From NCBI GenBank assembly GCA_020683205.1, contig CP085689.1, positions 1,116,001 to 1,180,000 of the forward strand: 64,000 nucleotides of DNA, read 5' to 3'. Positions 9,691 to 17,786 of this stretch are shown here, piece after piece. Source of the stretch: Lentisphaerae bacterium WC36. GTDB taxonomy: Bacteria > Verrucomicrobiota > Lentisphaeria > Victivallales > SZUA-371. The notes beneath the pieces are model-generated. The model was not told the origin of the DNA, did no database searches, and saw only the letters and a list, made by a program, of their open reading frames with translations. Positions within the stretch are counted from its first letter, which is position 1. Each line of letters opens with the position of its first letter. The translations under genes were made by a program, and so were the position numbers.

Positions 9691-10429
9691 GGTTCAAGAT
9701 ACTTTAACTTGAAAATTTAACCATTTAAGTTATTGTAATTCAATGAAAAACAAATACATGATTCGTTCAAGAATTTCTGAAGCTAAATTCAGAGAAATTA
9801 TTCGCTATTTTTCGCTTGATATTGAAGCTAATAAAATTGCTCAATTAACTGGCTTGAGCCGACCGTGCATTAATCGTATTTTAAAGGCCACAAGGCAGCG
9901 CATTGCTGAGTTTTGCGAAAACGAAAGTCCTTTCGATGCTGGCGAAATTGAAATCGATGAAAGCTATTTTGGAGCCCGTCGCGTGCGTGGAGTCAGAGGT
10001 CGTGGAGCTCGAGGAAAACATATCGTTTTTGGACTCATTAAACGCCAAAGGCGAGTGTACACGCAGGTCGTTATAAATTGCTCTGCGAGCACGCTTTTAC
10101 CAATTATTAGAGAAAAAGTCAACGAAAATTCAGCTGTTTACACCGATGGATTCAAGTCCTATGATGGACTCGTCGACGCTGGCTACAAAAAGCATTATCG
10201 AGTAAAACATGGCGAAAATGAATTTGCCAAAGGTTACAACCACATCAACGGAATTGAAAACTTTTGGGGGTTGGCTAAAACAAGATTAGCCAAATTTCGA
10301 GGTATTTCTAAAAATACATTTTATTTGCACTTGAAAGAGTGCGAATTTAGGTTTAATTATAGAAACAAAGATTTGTATTTACTGATGTTAAAAATCATCA
10401 GAAATAAACCGCTTAAAGTATCTTGAACC
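9691..10429 (+). mobile_element. Complete IS1595-family insertion sequence
   Basis: 739 bp, bounded by 17-bp perfect inverted repeats: GGTTCAAGATACTTTAA at 9691-9707 and its complement at 10413-10429. An 8-bp duplication TAAAATTT flanks it (9683-9690 and 10430-10437), the length usual for IS1595. One transposase gene fills it. All parts are intact, so this looks like a recent and possibly active insertion, just downstream of the serine recombinase. Confidence 0.92.
9743..10426 (+). CDS. IS1595-family transposase (ISXO2-like DDE)
   Basis: 227 residues. The N-terminus has an HTH-like segment (ANKIAQLTGLSRPCINRILK). A DDE domain follows, with EIEIDESYFG (first Asp), VYTDGFKSYDGLV (second Asp) and the HINGIENFWGLAKTRL region (third acidic residue, Glu). 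The short length, without an N-terminal zinc ribbon, matches the IS1016-like subgroup. Translation ends three bases inside the right inverted repeat. The strand and position agree with the element's ends. Confidence 0.92.
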   Translation: MKNKYMIRSRISEAKFREIIRYFSLDIEANKIAQLTGLSRPCINRILKATRQRIAEFCENESPFDAGEIEIDESYFGARRVRGVRGRGARGKHIVFGLIKRQRRVYTQVVINCSASTLLPIIREKVNENSAVYTDGFKSYDGLVDAGYKKHYRVKHGENEFAKGYNHINGIENFWGLAKTRLAKFRGISKNTFYLHLKECEFRFNYRNKDLYLLMLKIIRNKPLKVS

Positions 10430-10466
10430 TAAAATTTAATACTAAATGAAAATTTGAGTATGTAAA

Positions 10467-12088
10467 TAATTTTGTGTAAGTAGCCATAAACAATTAATTA
10501 AAAGGAAGTATATTATGGCTATTTTTTGACAAATTACTCAATCAATTATGGAAAGGTTACAAAAATATAAGGATATCTTAGGTGAAAATGGCATTATTCA
10601 CGATCAAAAAGCGGTTGTTGAGTATGTGTAGAATTAGCCGTAAACAATAAATTAAAAGGAATTTATTATGGCTATTTCGAACAAGTTACTTGATGAATTA
10701 TTAAAAGATTACAAAAATTCTGAAGACCTTTTAGGCGAAAACGGCATCATGCGTGAACTCAAAAAAAACGCTTACTTGAACGCGTTCTTGATGCCGAATT
10801 ACCCCATCATTTGGGACATGAAAAGCATCAAAAAAGTAGCTCTGACAACTACCGCAATGGCTACAGTGAAAAAACTGTCACTTCTGAAAAAGACCAGTTT
10901 AAAATTGAAGTGCCACGCGACCGTAAAAGTGATTTTCAACCTCAAATCATCCCGAAAAATCAGCGTCGTTTCGATGGCTTTGATGAAAAAATTATCTCAA
11001 TGTATGCCCTCGGAATGACGGTGCGCGACATCCAAAAACATCTCTTTGACATGTATAATTATGAAGTTTCGACTTCGCTTATCAGCGATGTGACCAACGC
11101 TGTAATTGATGATGTGAGGGTATGGCAAACCCGACCTCTTGAGCCGATTTATCCGATTTTATTTTTGGATTGCATTGTCGTTAAATGCCGTGAAGACAAG
11201 CAAATAAAGAACAAAAGCGTCTATTTGGCGTTGGCGGTTAACATGGAAGGCTAAAAGGAGCTTCTCGGGATGTGGATCGGCGAAAATGAGGGTGCAAAGT
11301 TTTGGTTACAAGTCATAACTGAGCTCAAAATCGTGGAGTAGAAGATATTTTTATCGCCTGCGTTGATGGCTTAAAAGGCTTTCCTGATGCGATTGCGAGT
11401 GTGTTCCCGCAAACTCAAGTGCAGCTTTGCATCGTGCACATGATTCGCAATTCGTTGAAGTATGTTTCGTACAAACATCGCAAAGAATTGAGCACAGATT
11501 TGAAAAAAGTTTACACGGCAATCACTGCCGAAGAAGCTGAAATCAACCTCGAAGAATTCGCTGAAAAGTGGGATTCGAAGTATCCGACAGTCAGCCGTCA
11601 ATGGCGTTCGCACTGGCCAAACGTTACGCCATTTTTCGCGTTTCCAAATGATATCCGTAAGGCGATTTACACGACAAACGCTATCGAATCGGTCAACCGT
11701 TCGCTACGCAAGGTGTTGAAAATACATGGCGTTCTGCCTAACGATGACGCTGTGTATAAGCTCATTTACCTCGCTATGAATAATATTTCAAAGCGTTTGA
11801 CAATGCCGATTCGCAACTGGACGGGTGCACTCAATCAGTTTGCAATCCATTTCGAAGACCGTTGTCCATTTTAAACGTCAATCGGCGGCCAAATACAGGG
11901 CTAACGCCCTGTTCAAACCTCAATTCTTAAAGCTGCCGCTTTATCAAATTTCACCTGGCTGCGTAAGAATATTTGCTCCTCCGGAGCTCAATTATTTTTT
12001 TATTTTAGAGAGAGCTGGCGCTCCCATGAAAACAATGCTAAGTTAAATATAAGGCAAAAAACATAAAAATGCTACTTACACAAAATTA
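10467..12088 (+). mobile_element. Degenerate IS256-family insertion sequence
   Basis: Ends are 18-bp perfect inverted repeats, TAATTTTGTGTAAGTAGC at 10467-10484 and its complement at 12071-12088. Inside, the left end is duplicated: a first start (ATGGCTATTTTTTGA at 10515) breaks at once and runs to about 10630 with matching codons (GENGII), then a second leader (TAAACAATAAATTAAAAGGAATTTATT) and a full start follow at 10668. No clear target duplication is seen. The 200 bases after the transposase hold palindromes (GCTCCTCCGGAGC near 11972) but no gene. Confidence 0.8.
10668..11874 (+). pseudogene. IS256-family (mutator) transposase, frameshifted
   Basis: Three pieces of one transposase: 10668-~10770 (NKLLDELLKDYKNSEDL), 10811-11254 (KIEVPRDRKSDFQPQIIPK, ALGMTVRDIQ, LFLDCIVVKCRED) and 11401-11874 (VQLCIVHMIRNSLKYVSYK, TTNAIESVNRSLRK). 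The first break lies in an eight-A run at 10761-10768. A second break is an in-frame TAA after AVNMEG at about 11254, and a third is near 11335, where one A is missing between ELK and NRGVEDIF. Asp in LFLDC and Asp in ACVDGLKGF are kept. With at least one real stop codon the gene is probably dead. Confidence 0.85.
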
Positions 12089-12103
12089 ACGACTCAGCCC
12101 TAA

Positions 12104-13837
12104 TTAAGTTTGTTTATTAATTTTGTATTTTAGATTATAATAAGGAACCTCTACACAATATTCAACATAGTTCAATGATGTATTAGTCACTAGAAATGTA
12201 AATTGAAAATCAAAAATATAATTGCAAATTGAAATACAATCTCTCATTTTACAAGAGATATTATTGGTTAAAATGTCTTTCATAAAACCTAATTTTCTTT
12301 GTTCATAAAAAATAAATTCATATACTTTAGATAAATCTTGTAATTTTAATGGAGTATACCAATTTCTAAAGTCATCATATTTAATCTCAAGATCAACTTT
12401 TTCTGCTATTTTCTGAATTAATTGAATCGCCATAATAAAGGCTAAAATATCGCTGTTGATATTCCAATCTATTGAAACTTTTATTTGAGGAGGATTTAGT
12501 TCTATATTATGGGATTTGCTATCAATAATTAAAGTATCACTTTTACTTAAATCTTCGTAGAACTCCATAGAGATATCACATAAATCTAAATCTTTAACTA
12601 ATTCATCATTGAATAAAAATTGTAGATTTTGTTCCATATGTATGATAAGCGGAATAGTTGTATGTCTAAATGACCCTTTAAGCTCCTGCATATTAATACT
12701 TCCCATAAAATTCCTATACTCTTTAATTTTTGCTCCATTTTTTTGTAATGTTATTGTTGCAGATAAGGATTCTATGTCTGGGACATGTGTTATCGGCTTC
12801 AAGTTTGTTCTATAATTAATATCATTTTCTTTAGCAGTGTTTACTTCATGTATCTCGCCATAGCAAAATTTTATTTCATCTTTAAGCTCGGTTTTGTTTG
12901 GGGATGTAAGATCTATTTTTCCAAAAATAAAATCTCCATACATCTTAGTATACTCGTCTGTCACGTTAGGATGATACAGAGGTAAATCACAGTTCATGAT
13001 ATCTAATTTTTTATCAATTGGATTGTAATTAAATATAGAAATTTGGTATAAATAATTTTTATGGCTAACTACTGCAACTAATTCGGGATAATTAGTTCCA
13101 AGTTTTTCTCTGCGTTTAAGAATTTTTATTCTGCCATTGCCTAATGGATTAGGACCAGGTACAAAAAATTTAATTATTTTTAATGGTTTTATGTAGGCAT
13201 TAACTTCTTCATTCATAAGCCAAAAATTTAATACTTTATGGTCATTAAATTCATTTAATGGTATGACAGAAAGCACCATTTTTATAAAAGCCTTTGCAAC
13301 ATTGAAAGGCTTATAAAACTCTCCATAATGTTTAATTGTGAGAAACTTTTCATTTTTCTCTATTTTGAAATTTTTACTATCAATAGTACTTCGAATTTCA
13401 AGCATACCATTTATCCAATCACTTCTAAATGATTCATAATTTTGCCCATTAATCTCAACTTCTTTTTTTATTGTCGGTATTCTTTTTTTCCCTTTTATTC
13501 CCAATAGGCTTCTATATAATTTAGTAAATATTCCTAAATCATTCTCGTAGACTGCAAATTTATCATTGCAATTCTTACATTCGTTTAATAATATTATAGA
13601 CTTGTTGCCTAAACACTGAGGAACTGCATGAGCTTTATTTTTATTTTCATTTTCTATTATTTCCTCTCCACAAAAGCGACATTTTATTTTGCCATCTATT
13701 AATGGGTCTTCAATTAATATCCCCTTGCTATCTAAGTTTAATTTGCCATTCTTGCCTCTTTTTTCCTTACAAAATTCATATTCAACCAATGTTTCATAAT
13801 TAGTCAAATAAAAATCAGAGCTTTTTTTTAAATTCAT
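12104..13837 (-). CDS. HNH-type nuclease protein, partner of the GTPase
   Basis: 577 residues. Residues ~50-95 hold a zinc-type HNH motif: CRFCGE, then NKAHAVPQCLGN, then LNECKNCN, so two Cys pairs frame the His-bearing centre. The remaining ~480 residues match no family I know; they are mixed alpha/beta with hydrophobic strands (AFIMAIQLIQKIAEKVD). HNH domains followed by long unknown regions are common as effectors in defence and conflict systems. It lies 75 bases downstream of the YaaW-like/GTPase gene on the same strand with no terminator between, so it is probably cotranscribed from the sigma54-type promoter. ATG 13837 has the purine-rich GGAGATAAGAAT just upstream. Confidence 0.65.
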   Translation of the reverse strand: MNLKKSSDFYLTNYETLVEYEFCKEKRGKNGKLNLDSKGILIEDPLIDGKIKCRFCGEEIIENENKNKAHAVPQCLGNKSIILLNECKNCNDKFAVYENDLGIFTKLYRSLLGIKGKKRIPTIKKEVEINGQNYESFRSDWINGMLEIRSTIDSKNFKIEKNEKFLTIKHYGEFYKPFNVAKAFIKMVLSVIPLNEFNDHKVLNFWLMNEEVNAYIKPLKIIKFFVPGPNPLGNGRIKILKRREKLGTNYPELVAVVSHKNYLYQISIFNYNPIDKKLDIMNCDLPLYHPNVTDEYTKMYGDFIFGKIDLTSPNKTELKDEIKFCYGEIHEVNTAKENDINYRTNLKPITHVPDIESLSATITLQKNGAKIKEYRNFMGSINMQELKGSFRHTTIPLIIHMEQNLQFLFNDELVKDLDLCDISMEFYEDLSKSDTLIIDSKSHNIELNPPQIKVSIDWNINSDILAFIMAIQLIQKIAEKVDLEIKYDDFRNWYTPLKLQDLSKVYEFIFYEQRKLGFMKDILTNNISCKMRDCISICNYIFDFQFTFLVTNTSLNYVEYCVEVPYYNLKYKINKQT

Positions 13838-13911
13838 ATTCTTATCTCCAAGTATTTTTTTATAAAATTATATTAATAAATATAAACTAATCTCATCGTT
13901 GATATTACATT

Positions 13912-15180
13912 TTAAACATTTGAAAAATAATTTTTCATATCCTCTTTGCAACTATCGTCAAGCTTTGATACAATCCATTCATGAACTTTTCCAATACCTT
14001 GAATAGATGCTCCTAGCCTTGGATCTGGGTCAAAAATGGTAGTTTGTATATCTTTACTAGCTATACCCTTCAACTTATTATCTTTAATATCTCTAATAAG
14101 TTTCTGTAAGTCTTCATCATTTCTAGTCAAATCGGCTTTATTACAACAAACTAATACAGGCTTATTTTTGTAATAGGATTTCAACTTTTTATAAATATTG
14201 ACATCATTATTTGTAAATCTATTCACATCACACACCATAATAAACATATCAGCAAGCTCTACCATGTTATGTGTATTTTTCTCGGTAGAACCTTTAGTAT
14301 CATTGAATCCTGCTAAATTATAAATAGTACAATCTGCTTTTTCTATTTCAAAACATTCAGCGATTTTTGTTGAACCAGGGACAGGATGACTTTGACCTTC
14401 AAATCCAAACACACTGGTTAATAAGGCATCTTTACCCGTTGAACCATCTCCAGCAATTGCAATTAATGTATGATGGTTTATAAGTTGTCTAAGCAAAGCC
14501 ATTTGGCATACCGCTGGAACTGTTTTTCTATAGGCTGGCCCAGCTAAATCAATAGCTAGCCATGCACCTGAAATAATCCATCCGATTGGTCCTGCGAGAA
14601 CACTAATTGTTCTTGTTAATAGGATATTAGCCCCAAAACTTAACCCTCTATTTAGCAATGCTCTAGCAATAGAATTTGCGATAATAACAGCCATTTTATA
14701 ACTCGTAAACCCTCCCATTTTAATTATTTGGGAGACAATTGCAGGAGTTGTTAAAGCCCAGTTTATCTTTTTATTACAAGAGCTTAAGTTAGCATCATCC
14801 AATAATTCCTTTAGCTCATCTTTAGACATTTTTGATAATGCTTCATGGAAAAGATGTCCTATAATTTTATTCTCGTTAATATAAGCGGGAGTAACTTCAC
14901 TTGCTTTTATTTTTAAAAATTTACATATATCATAGGTAACTTCTCGATATTCAACTCCTTCACCTCCTCTTAATAAATAAGCAATATCGTTACTTCCGTT
15001 GTATCTTAGTTCATGTTCAATTTTTTTAGCAATGACTTTAATGCGTGCAGAACTCATATTTTTAGTAATTTGAACATTAACATTGAGATAATCTACTAGT
15101 TTTTGAACTTCTTCTGGATATAAGTGCGTTCCTCTTTCAATTACTTCTAAAACTGATAATTTTTGAATGTTTCTCTTCAT
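13912..15180 (-). CDS. YaaW-like (UPF0174) domain fused to a GTPase
   Basis: 422 residues. Residues ~1-215 resemble the YaaW/UPF0174 family: basic helices, IAYLLRGGEGVEYREV, then a hydrophobic stretch GANILLTRTISVLAGPIGW followed by SGAWLAIDLAGPAYRKTVPA. Residues ~240-400 are a TRAFAC-type GTPase: G1 AGDGSTGKDALL, G3 region NLAGFNDTKGS, and G4 CCNKADLT. Oddly, G1 has Asp where Ser/Thr normally binds Mg2+ (GKD instead of GKS/T), which may alter catalysis. It is the first gene of a two-gene operon with the HNH protein. A sigma54-type promoter lies about 50 bases upstream of ATG 15180, and a divergent enhancer-binding protein gene lies beyond it. The role is unknown; membrane-proximal sensing is plausible. 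Confidence 0.7.
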   Translation of the reverse strand: MKRNIQKLSVLEVIERGTHLYPEEVQKLVDYLNVNVQITKNMSSARIKVIAKKIEHELRYNGSNDIAYLLRGGEGVEYREVTYDICKFLKIKASEVTPAYINENKIIGHLFHEALSKMSKDELKELLDDANLSSCNKKINWALTTPAIVSQIIKMGGFTSYKMAVIIANSIARALLNRGLSFGANILLTRTISVLAGPIGWIISGAWLAIDLAGPAYRKTVPAVCQMALLRQLINHHTLIAIAGDGSTGKDALLTSVFGFEGQSHPVPGSTKIAECFEIEKADCTIYNLAGFNDTKGSTEKNTHNMVELADMFIMVCDVNRFTNNDVNIYKKLKSYYKNKPVLVCCNKADLTRNDEDLQKLIRDIKDNKLKGIASKDIQTTIFDPDPRLGASIQGIGKVHEWIVSKLDDSCKEDMKNYFSNV

Positions 15181-15229
15181 AATAATTTCCTTTAAATTTT
15201 GTTTAATTTATATATAACGAATATTACAG

Positions 15230-15257
15230 TTTTAGCAAAAAGCATTTTCAGTGCCAA
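15230..15257 (-). promoter_or_regulatory. Predicted sigma54 (-24/-12) promoter of the GTPase-HNH operon
   Basis: The minus strand reads TTGGCACTGAAAATGCTTTT across 15238-15257. TGGCAC is the full -24 element, and the invariant GG and GC are exactly ten bases apart. The -12 element is ATGC instead of TTGC. The expected start of transcription, about 12 bases on, is near 15230, leaving a 50-base leader before ATG 15180. A sigma54 activator gene lies immediately beyond, divergent, which makes a chance match less likely. Confidence 0.65.
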
Positions 15258-15306
15258 TTTGATTTTATCAGTTATTTACCGTAAAAACTCAAAATTTATT
15301 GTAATT

Positions 15307-15369
15307 TAATTATTTCCATAGTATATTTTTATACTATTAAAATATAAAAATATACTATGGAAATAATTA
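15307..15369. promoter_or_regulatory. Perfect 27-bp inverted repeat, likely activator binding site
   Basis: The 27 bases at 15307-15333 are repeated in reverse complement at 15343-15369 without mismatch, around a 9-base centre (CTATTAAAA). Each arm contains CCATAGTATATTTTTATA. The repeat lies roughly 77-139 bases upstream of the predicted sigma54 start site, the usual place for an enhancer. It also ends on the A of the start codon at 15369, so it covers the leader of the activator gene and could repress or fold over its translation start. Confidence 0.7.
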
Positions 15370-17069
15370 TGATTAATATTATAACTTTTGGACAATTTGA
15401 TTTCAAAACAGAGCAAAGAGTGTTTAATTATAAGAACGAATCTCTTAACTATAAATGGAAGTTTAAAGACCATAGCAAAGCTCAGCAGATTCTTGGTGCA
15501 TCAAAAGAATTTAGTTATTCTATAAAATTAGAAAATGGATTACAAGAAATCGGTAAAGGTGTTGATTATATTAATACCATTGAACATTATGTATATTTTA
15601 TAGATGACATCTTAAAACGAGAGCAAGCTAAAGATAAAAACAAAGATAAAGAAATAATTTTACAAATAGAAGAGTTCATTCAAAATTTTGATTATGTTGA
15701 TCCAAAAGAAATTTTAAGTAAATTTCATAAATTTTTGATGCCTTTAAAAGAAAATAGAAAATGGAGCAAAGCAATAGACAGTTTTAAAAAAACATATAAT
15801 ATTAGTAATAAATATTTATTTTTATTTCCAGAATGCACTGAAGACAAAGAGCTTATGAGCAAGCTTGAAAAAATAGCAGAGGAGAAAACCAAGTGTATCG
15901 AACTTTTTCAATTGAATATTTCATTTGCCAAATTTTCTAGTGATTTAGATAATAAAAACGAAATATTTTATCCATTGCAGTACTTATCAAGTATAATAAT
16001 GGAGAATATTTTGGAAGAAATGACAGATTTGGATGACACAAAAAAGGGGTTAATAAGTAAGAATGAAGGACCGATTCTACTATGTGGAGGTACAGGCACA
16101 GGAAAAACATCTTTTGCAAGACGATTTGCAAAGAATGCAGATAAAAAGCTACATATCCAGCCTCTTTCGAGTAGATCAAAAAATTTAATTGAAAGTGAAA
16201 TTTTTGGTTACGAGGAAGGAGCATTTACTGGAGCAAAAACGCAAAAAATAGGAGTACTGGAAAAAGCTGATAACCAAGTTGTGTTATTAGATGATTTTCA
16301 GGACGTAGATGTTGATATTCAGTCTAAACTTTTACATTGTTTAAACCCTTTTTCAAATAAATTTCAAATACAACGTCTAGGAAGTTCAGAAAGTGTTGAT
16401 ATTAATAATCAACTTTTAATAGCTATAAACGAAGATATTAATAAACTAATTAGAACTAAAAAATTAAAGACAGATATTTTTTTTAGAATGTCACACTACA
16501 TTAAATTTATGTCTTTAAACGAAAAAATTAAAAAACACGCATCTATTGATAGTCGAAATAATAATCCAAATAATAGTTTAAATCATTTTTTTAATAAGCT
16601 ATTGCAGAGTGCAAAATGCCAGTTTGCCTGCAATATAACAGAAGATACAATTGTTTCTGACATTGAGTTAAGGTTGTTTCCAGATTTAACAAATTATTAT
16701 GATTCTATTTGCGAAGTTGATTGGTTTGGCAACTTTAGACAAATATCAAAATTTTTTAGAGATCTATTTTCTTATTTAGAACTTAACTACCCTTCAAGCA
16801 AAGCTGTTGCTGATTCTCTTCAATTTCATAAAGAACTTAATTTTAGTTGTAACAGCAATAATAATGTTGAGCAAATGCTAAAAAAAGTAATTGAAGAGTA
16901 TTCAACCTTAAAAAAAGATGAGTTTCAAAAAATATTTTACAAAACAGTGTACAACTTATGTGAAAACAGAAAAAATGAATCTATAAATCTTTTTAAAAAA
17001 TTAGGAGTAGGACCAAAGCACCTTAAAACTTTCAATGAGCATATTGAGAAATTAGACATAAATATTTAG
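15369..17069 (+). CDS. Sigma54-dependent AAA+ activator (RtcR-like architecture)
   Basis: 566 residues from this ATG. A central AAA+ domain has Walker A LCGGTGTGKTSFARRF (residues ~240-255), the sigma54-contacting loop EEGAFTGAK, Walker B VVLLDDFQDV and IFFRMSHYI (R-finger region). The N-terminal ~220 residues match nothing I can name; they are where a ligand-sensing domain would sit, as the CARF-type domain does in RtcR. No receiver domain is seen. The C-terminal ~90 residues end with a short helical pair (INLFKKLGVGPKHLKTF) that could bind DNA. ATG 15369 is chosen because GGA lies eight bases upstream; ATG 15357 has no RBS and lies inside the inverted repeat. Divergent from the GTPase-HNH operon it probably controls. 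Confidence 0.8.
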   Translation: MINIITFGQFDFKTEQRVFNYKNESLNYKWKFKDHSKAQQILGASKEFSYSIKLENGLQEIGKGVDYINTIEHYVYFIDDILKREQAKDKNKDKEIILQIEEFIQNFDYVDPKEILSKFHKFLMPLKENRKWSKAIDSFKKTYNISNKYLFLFPECTEDKELMSKLEKIAEEKTKCIELFQLNISFAKFSSDLDNKNEIFYPLQYLSSIIMENILEEMTDLDDTKKGLISKNEGPILLCGGTGTGKTSFARRFAKNADKKLHIQPLSSRSKNLIESEIFGYEEGAFTGAKTQKIGVLEKADNQVVLLDDFQDVDVDIQSKLLHCLNPFSNKFQIQRLGSSESVDINNQLLIAINEDINKLIRTKKLKTDIFFRMSHYIKFMSLNEKIKKHASIDSRNNNPNNSLNHFFNKLLQSAKCQFACNITEDTIVSDIELRLFPDLTNYYDSICEVDWFGNFRQISKFFRDLFSYLELNYPSSKAVADSLQFHKELNFSCNSNNNVEQMLKKVIEEYSTLKKDEFQKIFYKTVYNLCENRKNESINLFKKLGVGPKHLKTFNEHIEKLDINI

Positions 17070-17190
17070 AGAGCTTACAATCATCTATTTGTAAAGATAA
17101 TTTGACTTACAAATAATTTTATTTTTGGACCTTTAATACATATTTCAGCTCAATGGTATCAAAATAGTCTTTTTAGCACGTTTCTGTATA

Positions 17191-17340
17191 TCAAATCACT
17201 CCCTCCGCCATTTTCTTAAAAGTTCCAGAATTATAAGTAGAATTAGAACGCTTTTTTATTGCCTGCATAAGTTGTTGTGCTAAAGAGTGATGAAGAATTT
17301 TATGTAATATAATTTCACCCGCAGATAGACTCTTAAAGAG
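17191..17340 (-). pseudogene. Possible C-terminal gene fragment
   Basis: An open minus-strand frame without a start reads LSAGEIILHKILHHSLAQQL, then MQAIKKRSNSTYNSGTF, and ends KMAEGVI before TGA. It looks like coding sequence and not spacer, but I cannot name it. A stop lies in frame upstream. The rest of 17070-17510 is AT-rich and shows nothing further that I can support. Confidence 0.3.
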
Positions 17341-17516
17341 TGCATTTTTTAAGATAAAAAACTATATTGCCTTTCTACAACTAATTTAAAAACATTAAAA
17401 AACAAAAAAACATTAGTAATTTTATGGAATACAAATTATATTAAAATAATCAAGTAGTTGGACAAAATAGTAACGTTATTTTGGCTACTTGATTAGCTCT
17501 TTATTAATACAAAAAA

Positions 17517-17581
17517 ACGTTCCCCGTTTTTCCCCATTTGGTGAATTTTATTCCCCATTTTTCCCCGTTTTCGAGGAACGT
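17517..17581. repeat. Direct and inverted repeats, possible integrase arm sites
   Basis: TTCCCCGTTTTTCCCCAT is followed 15 bases later by TTCCCCATTTTTCCCCGT, and ACGTTCC (17517-17523) pairs with GGAACGT (17575-17581) at the edges. A related TTTTTCCCCGTTTTCCCCC occurs at 38914-38932, just before the second integrase gene. Short repeats of this kind near att sites often bind the N-terminal arm domain of tyrosine integrases. Confidence 0.4.
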
Positions 17582-17665
17582 ACAAAATGCTCAAATTAGT
17601 GGTAAATAGTAATATTTGAGGTTAAATTAATGATTTATTGGTGCTTAAATAATATTAAACTCATA

Positions 17666-17786
17666 CTTCTCCCGGGTACCATTTTTCCGCCCGAGAGGTA
17701 TATCAGAAGTACCATTGAGTACCACTTGAAACCCTTAAAATACCCTCAAAGAGCTCCCCTTAGCTACGGACGATACCAAGAAAATT
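17666..17786. repeat. att-like composite repeat, copy 1
   Basis: Contains, in order, CTTCTCCCGGGTACCATTTT (again at 38876-38895), CGCCCGAGAGGTAT, AGTACCATTGAGTACCACTT (17708-17727) and AGCTACGGACGATACC plus AAGAAAATT (17762-17786). The middle part aligns over ~57 bases with 32182-32238. AGTACC repeats recur at 38762. The last part recurs with two mismatches at 40503-40527. These shared blocks sit at borders between modules, as expected of recombination sites for the nearby integrases. Confidence 0.55.

Noticed and set aside
15369-17069. Calling the activator RtcR itself
   Set aside because: The AAA+ core is of that type, but the N-terminus is not recognisably CARF and no rtcA or rtcB gene is nearby.
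17517-17581. CRISPR-like repeats
   Set aside because: Only two short copies with an inverted outer repeat and no regular spacers.
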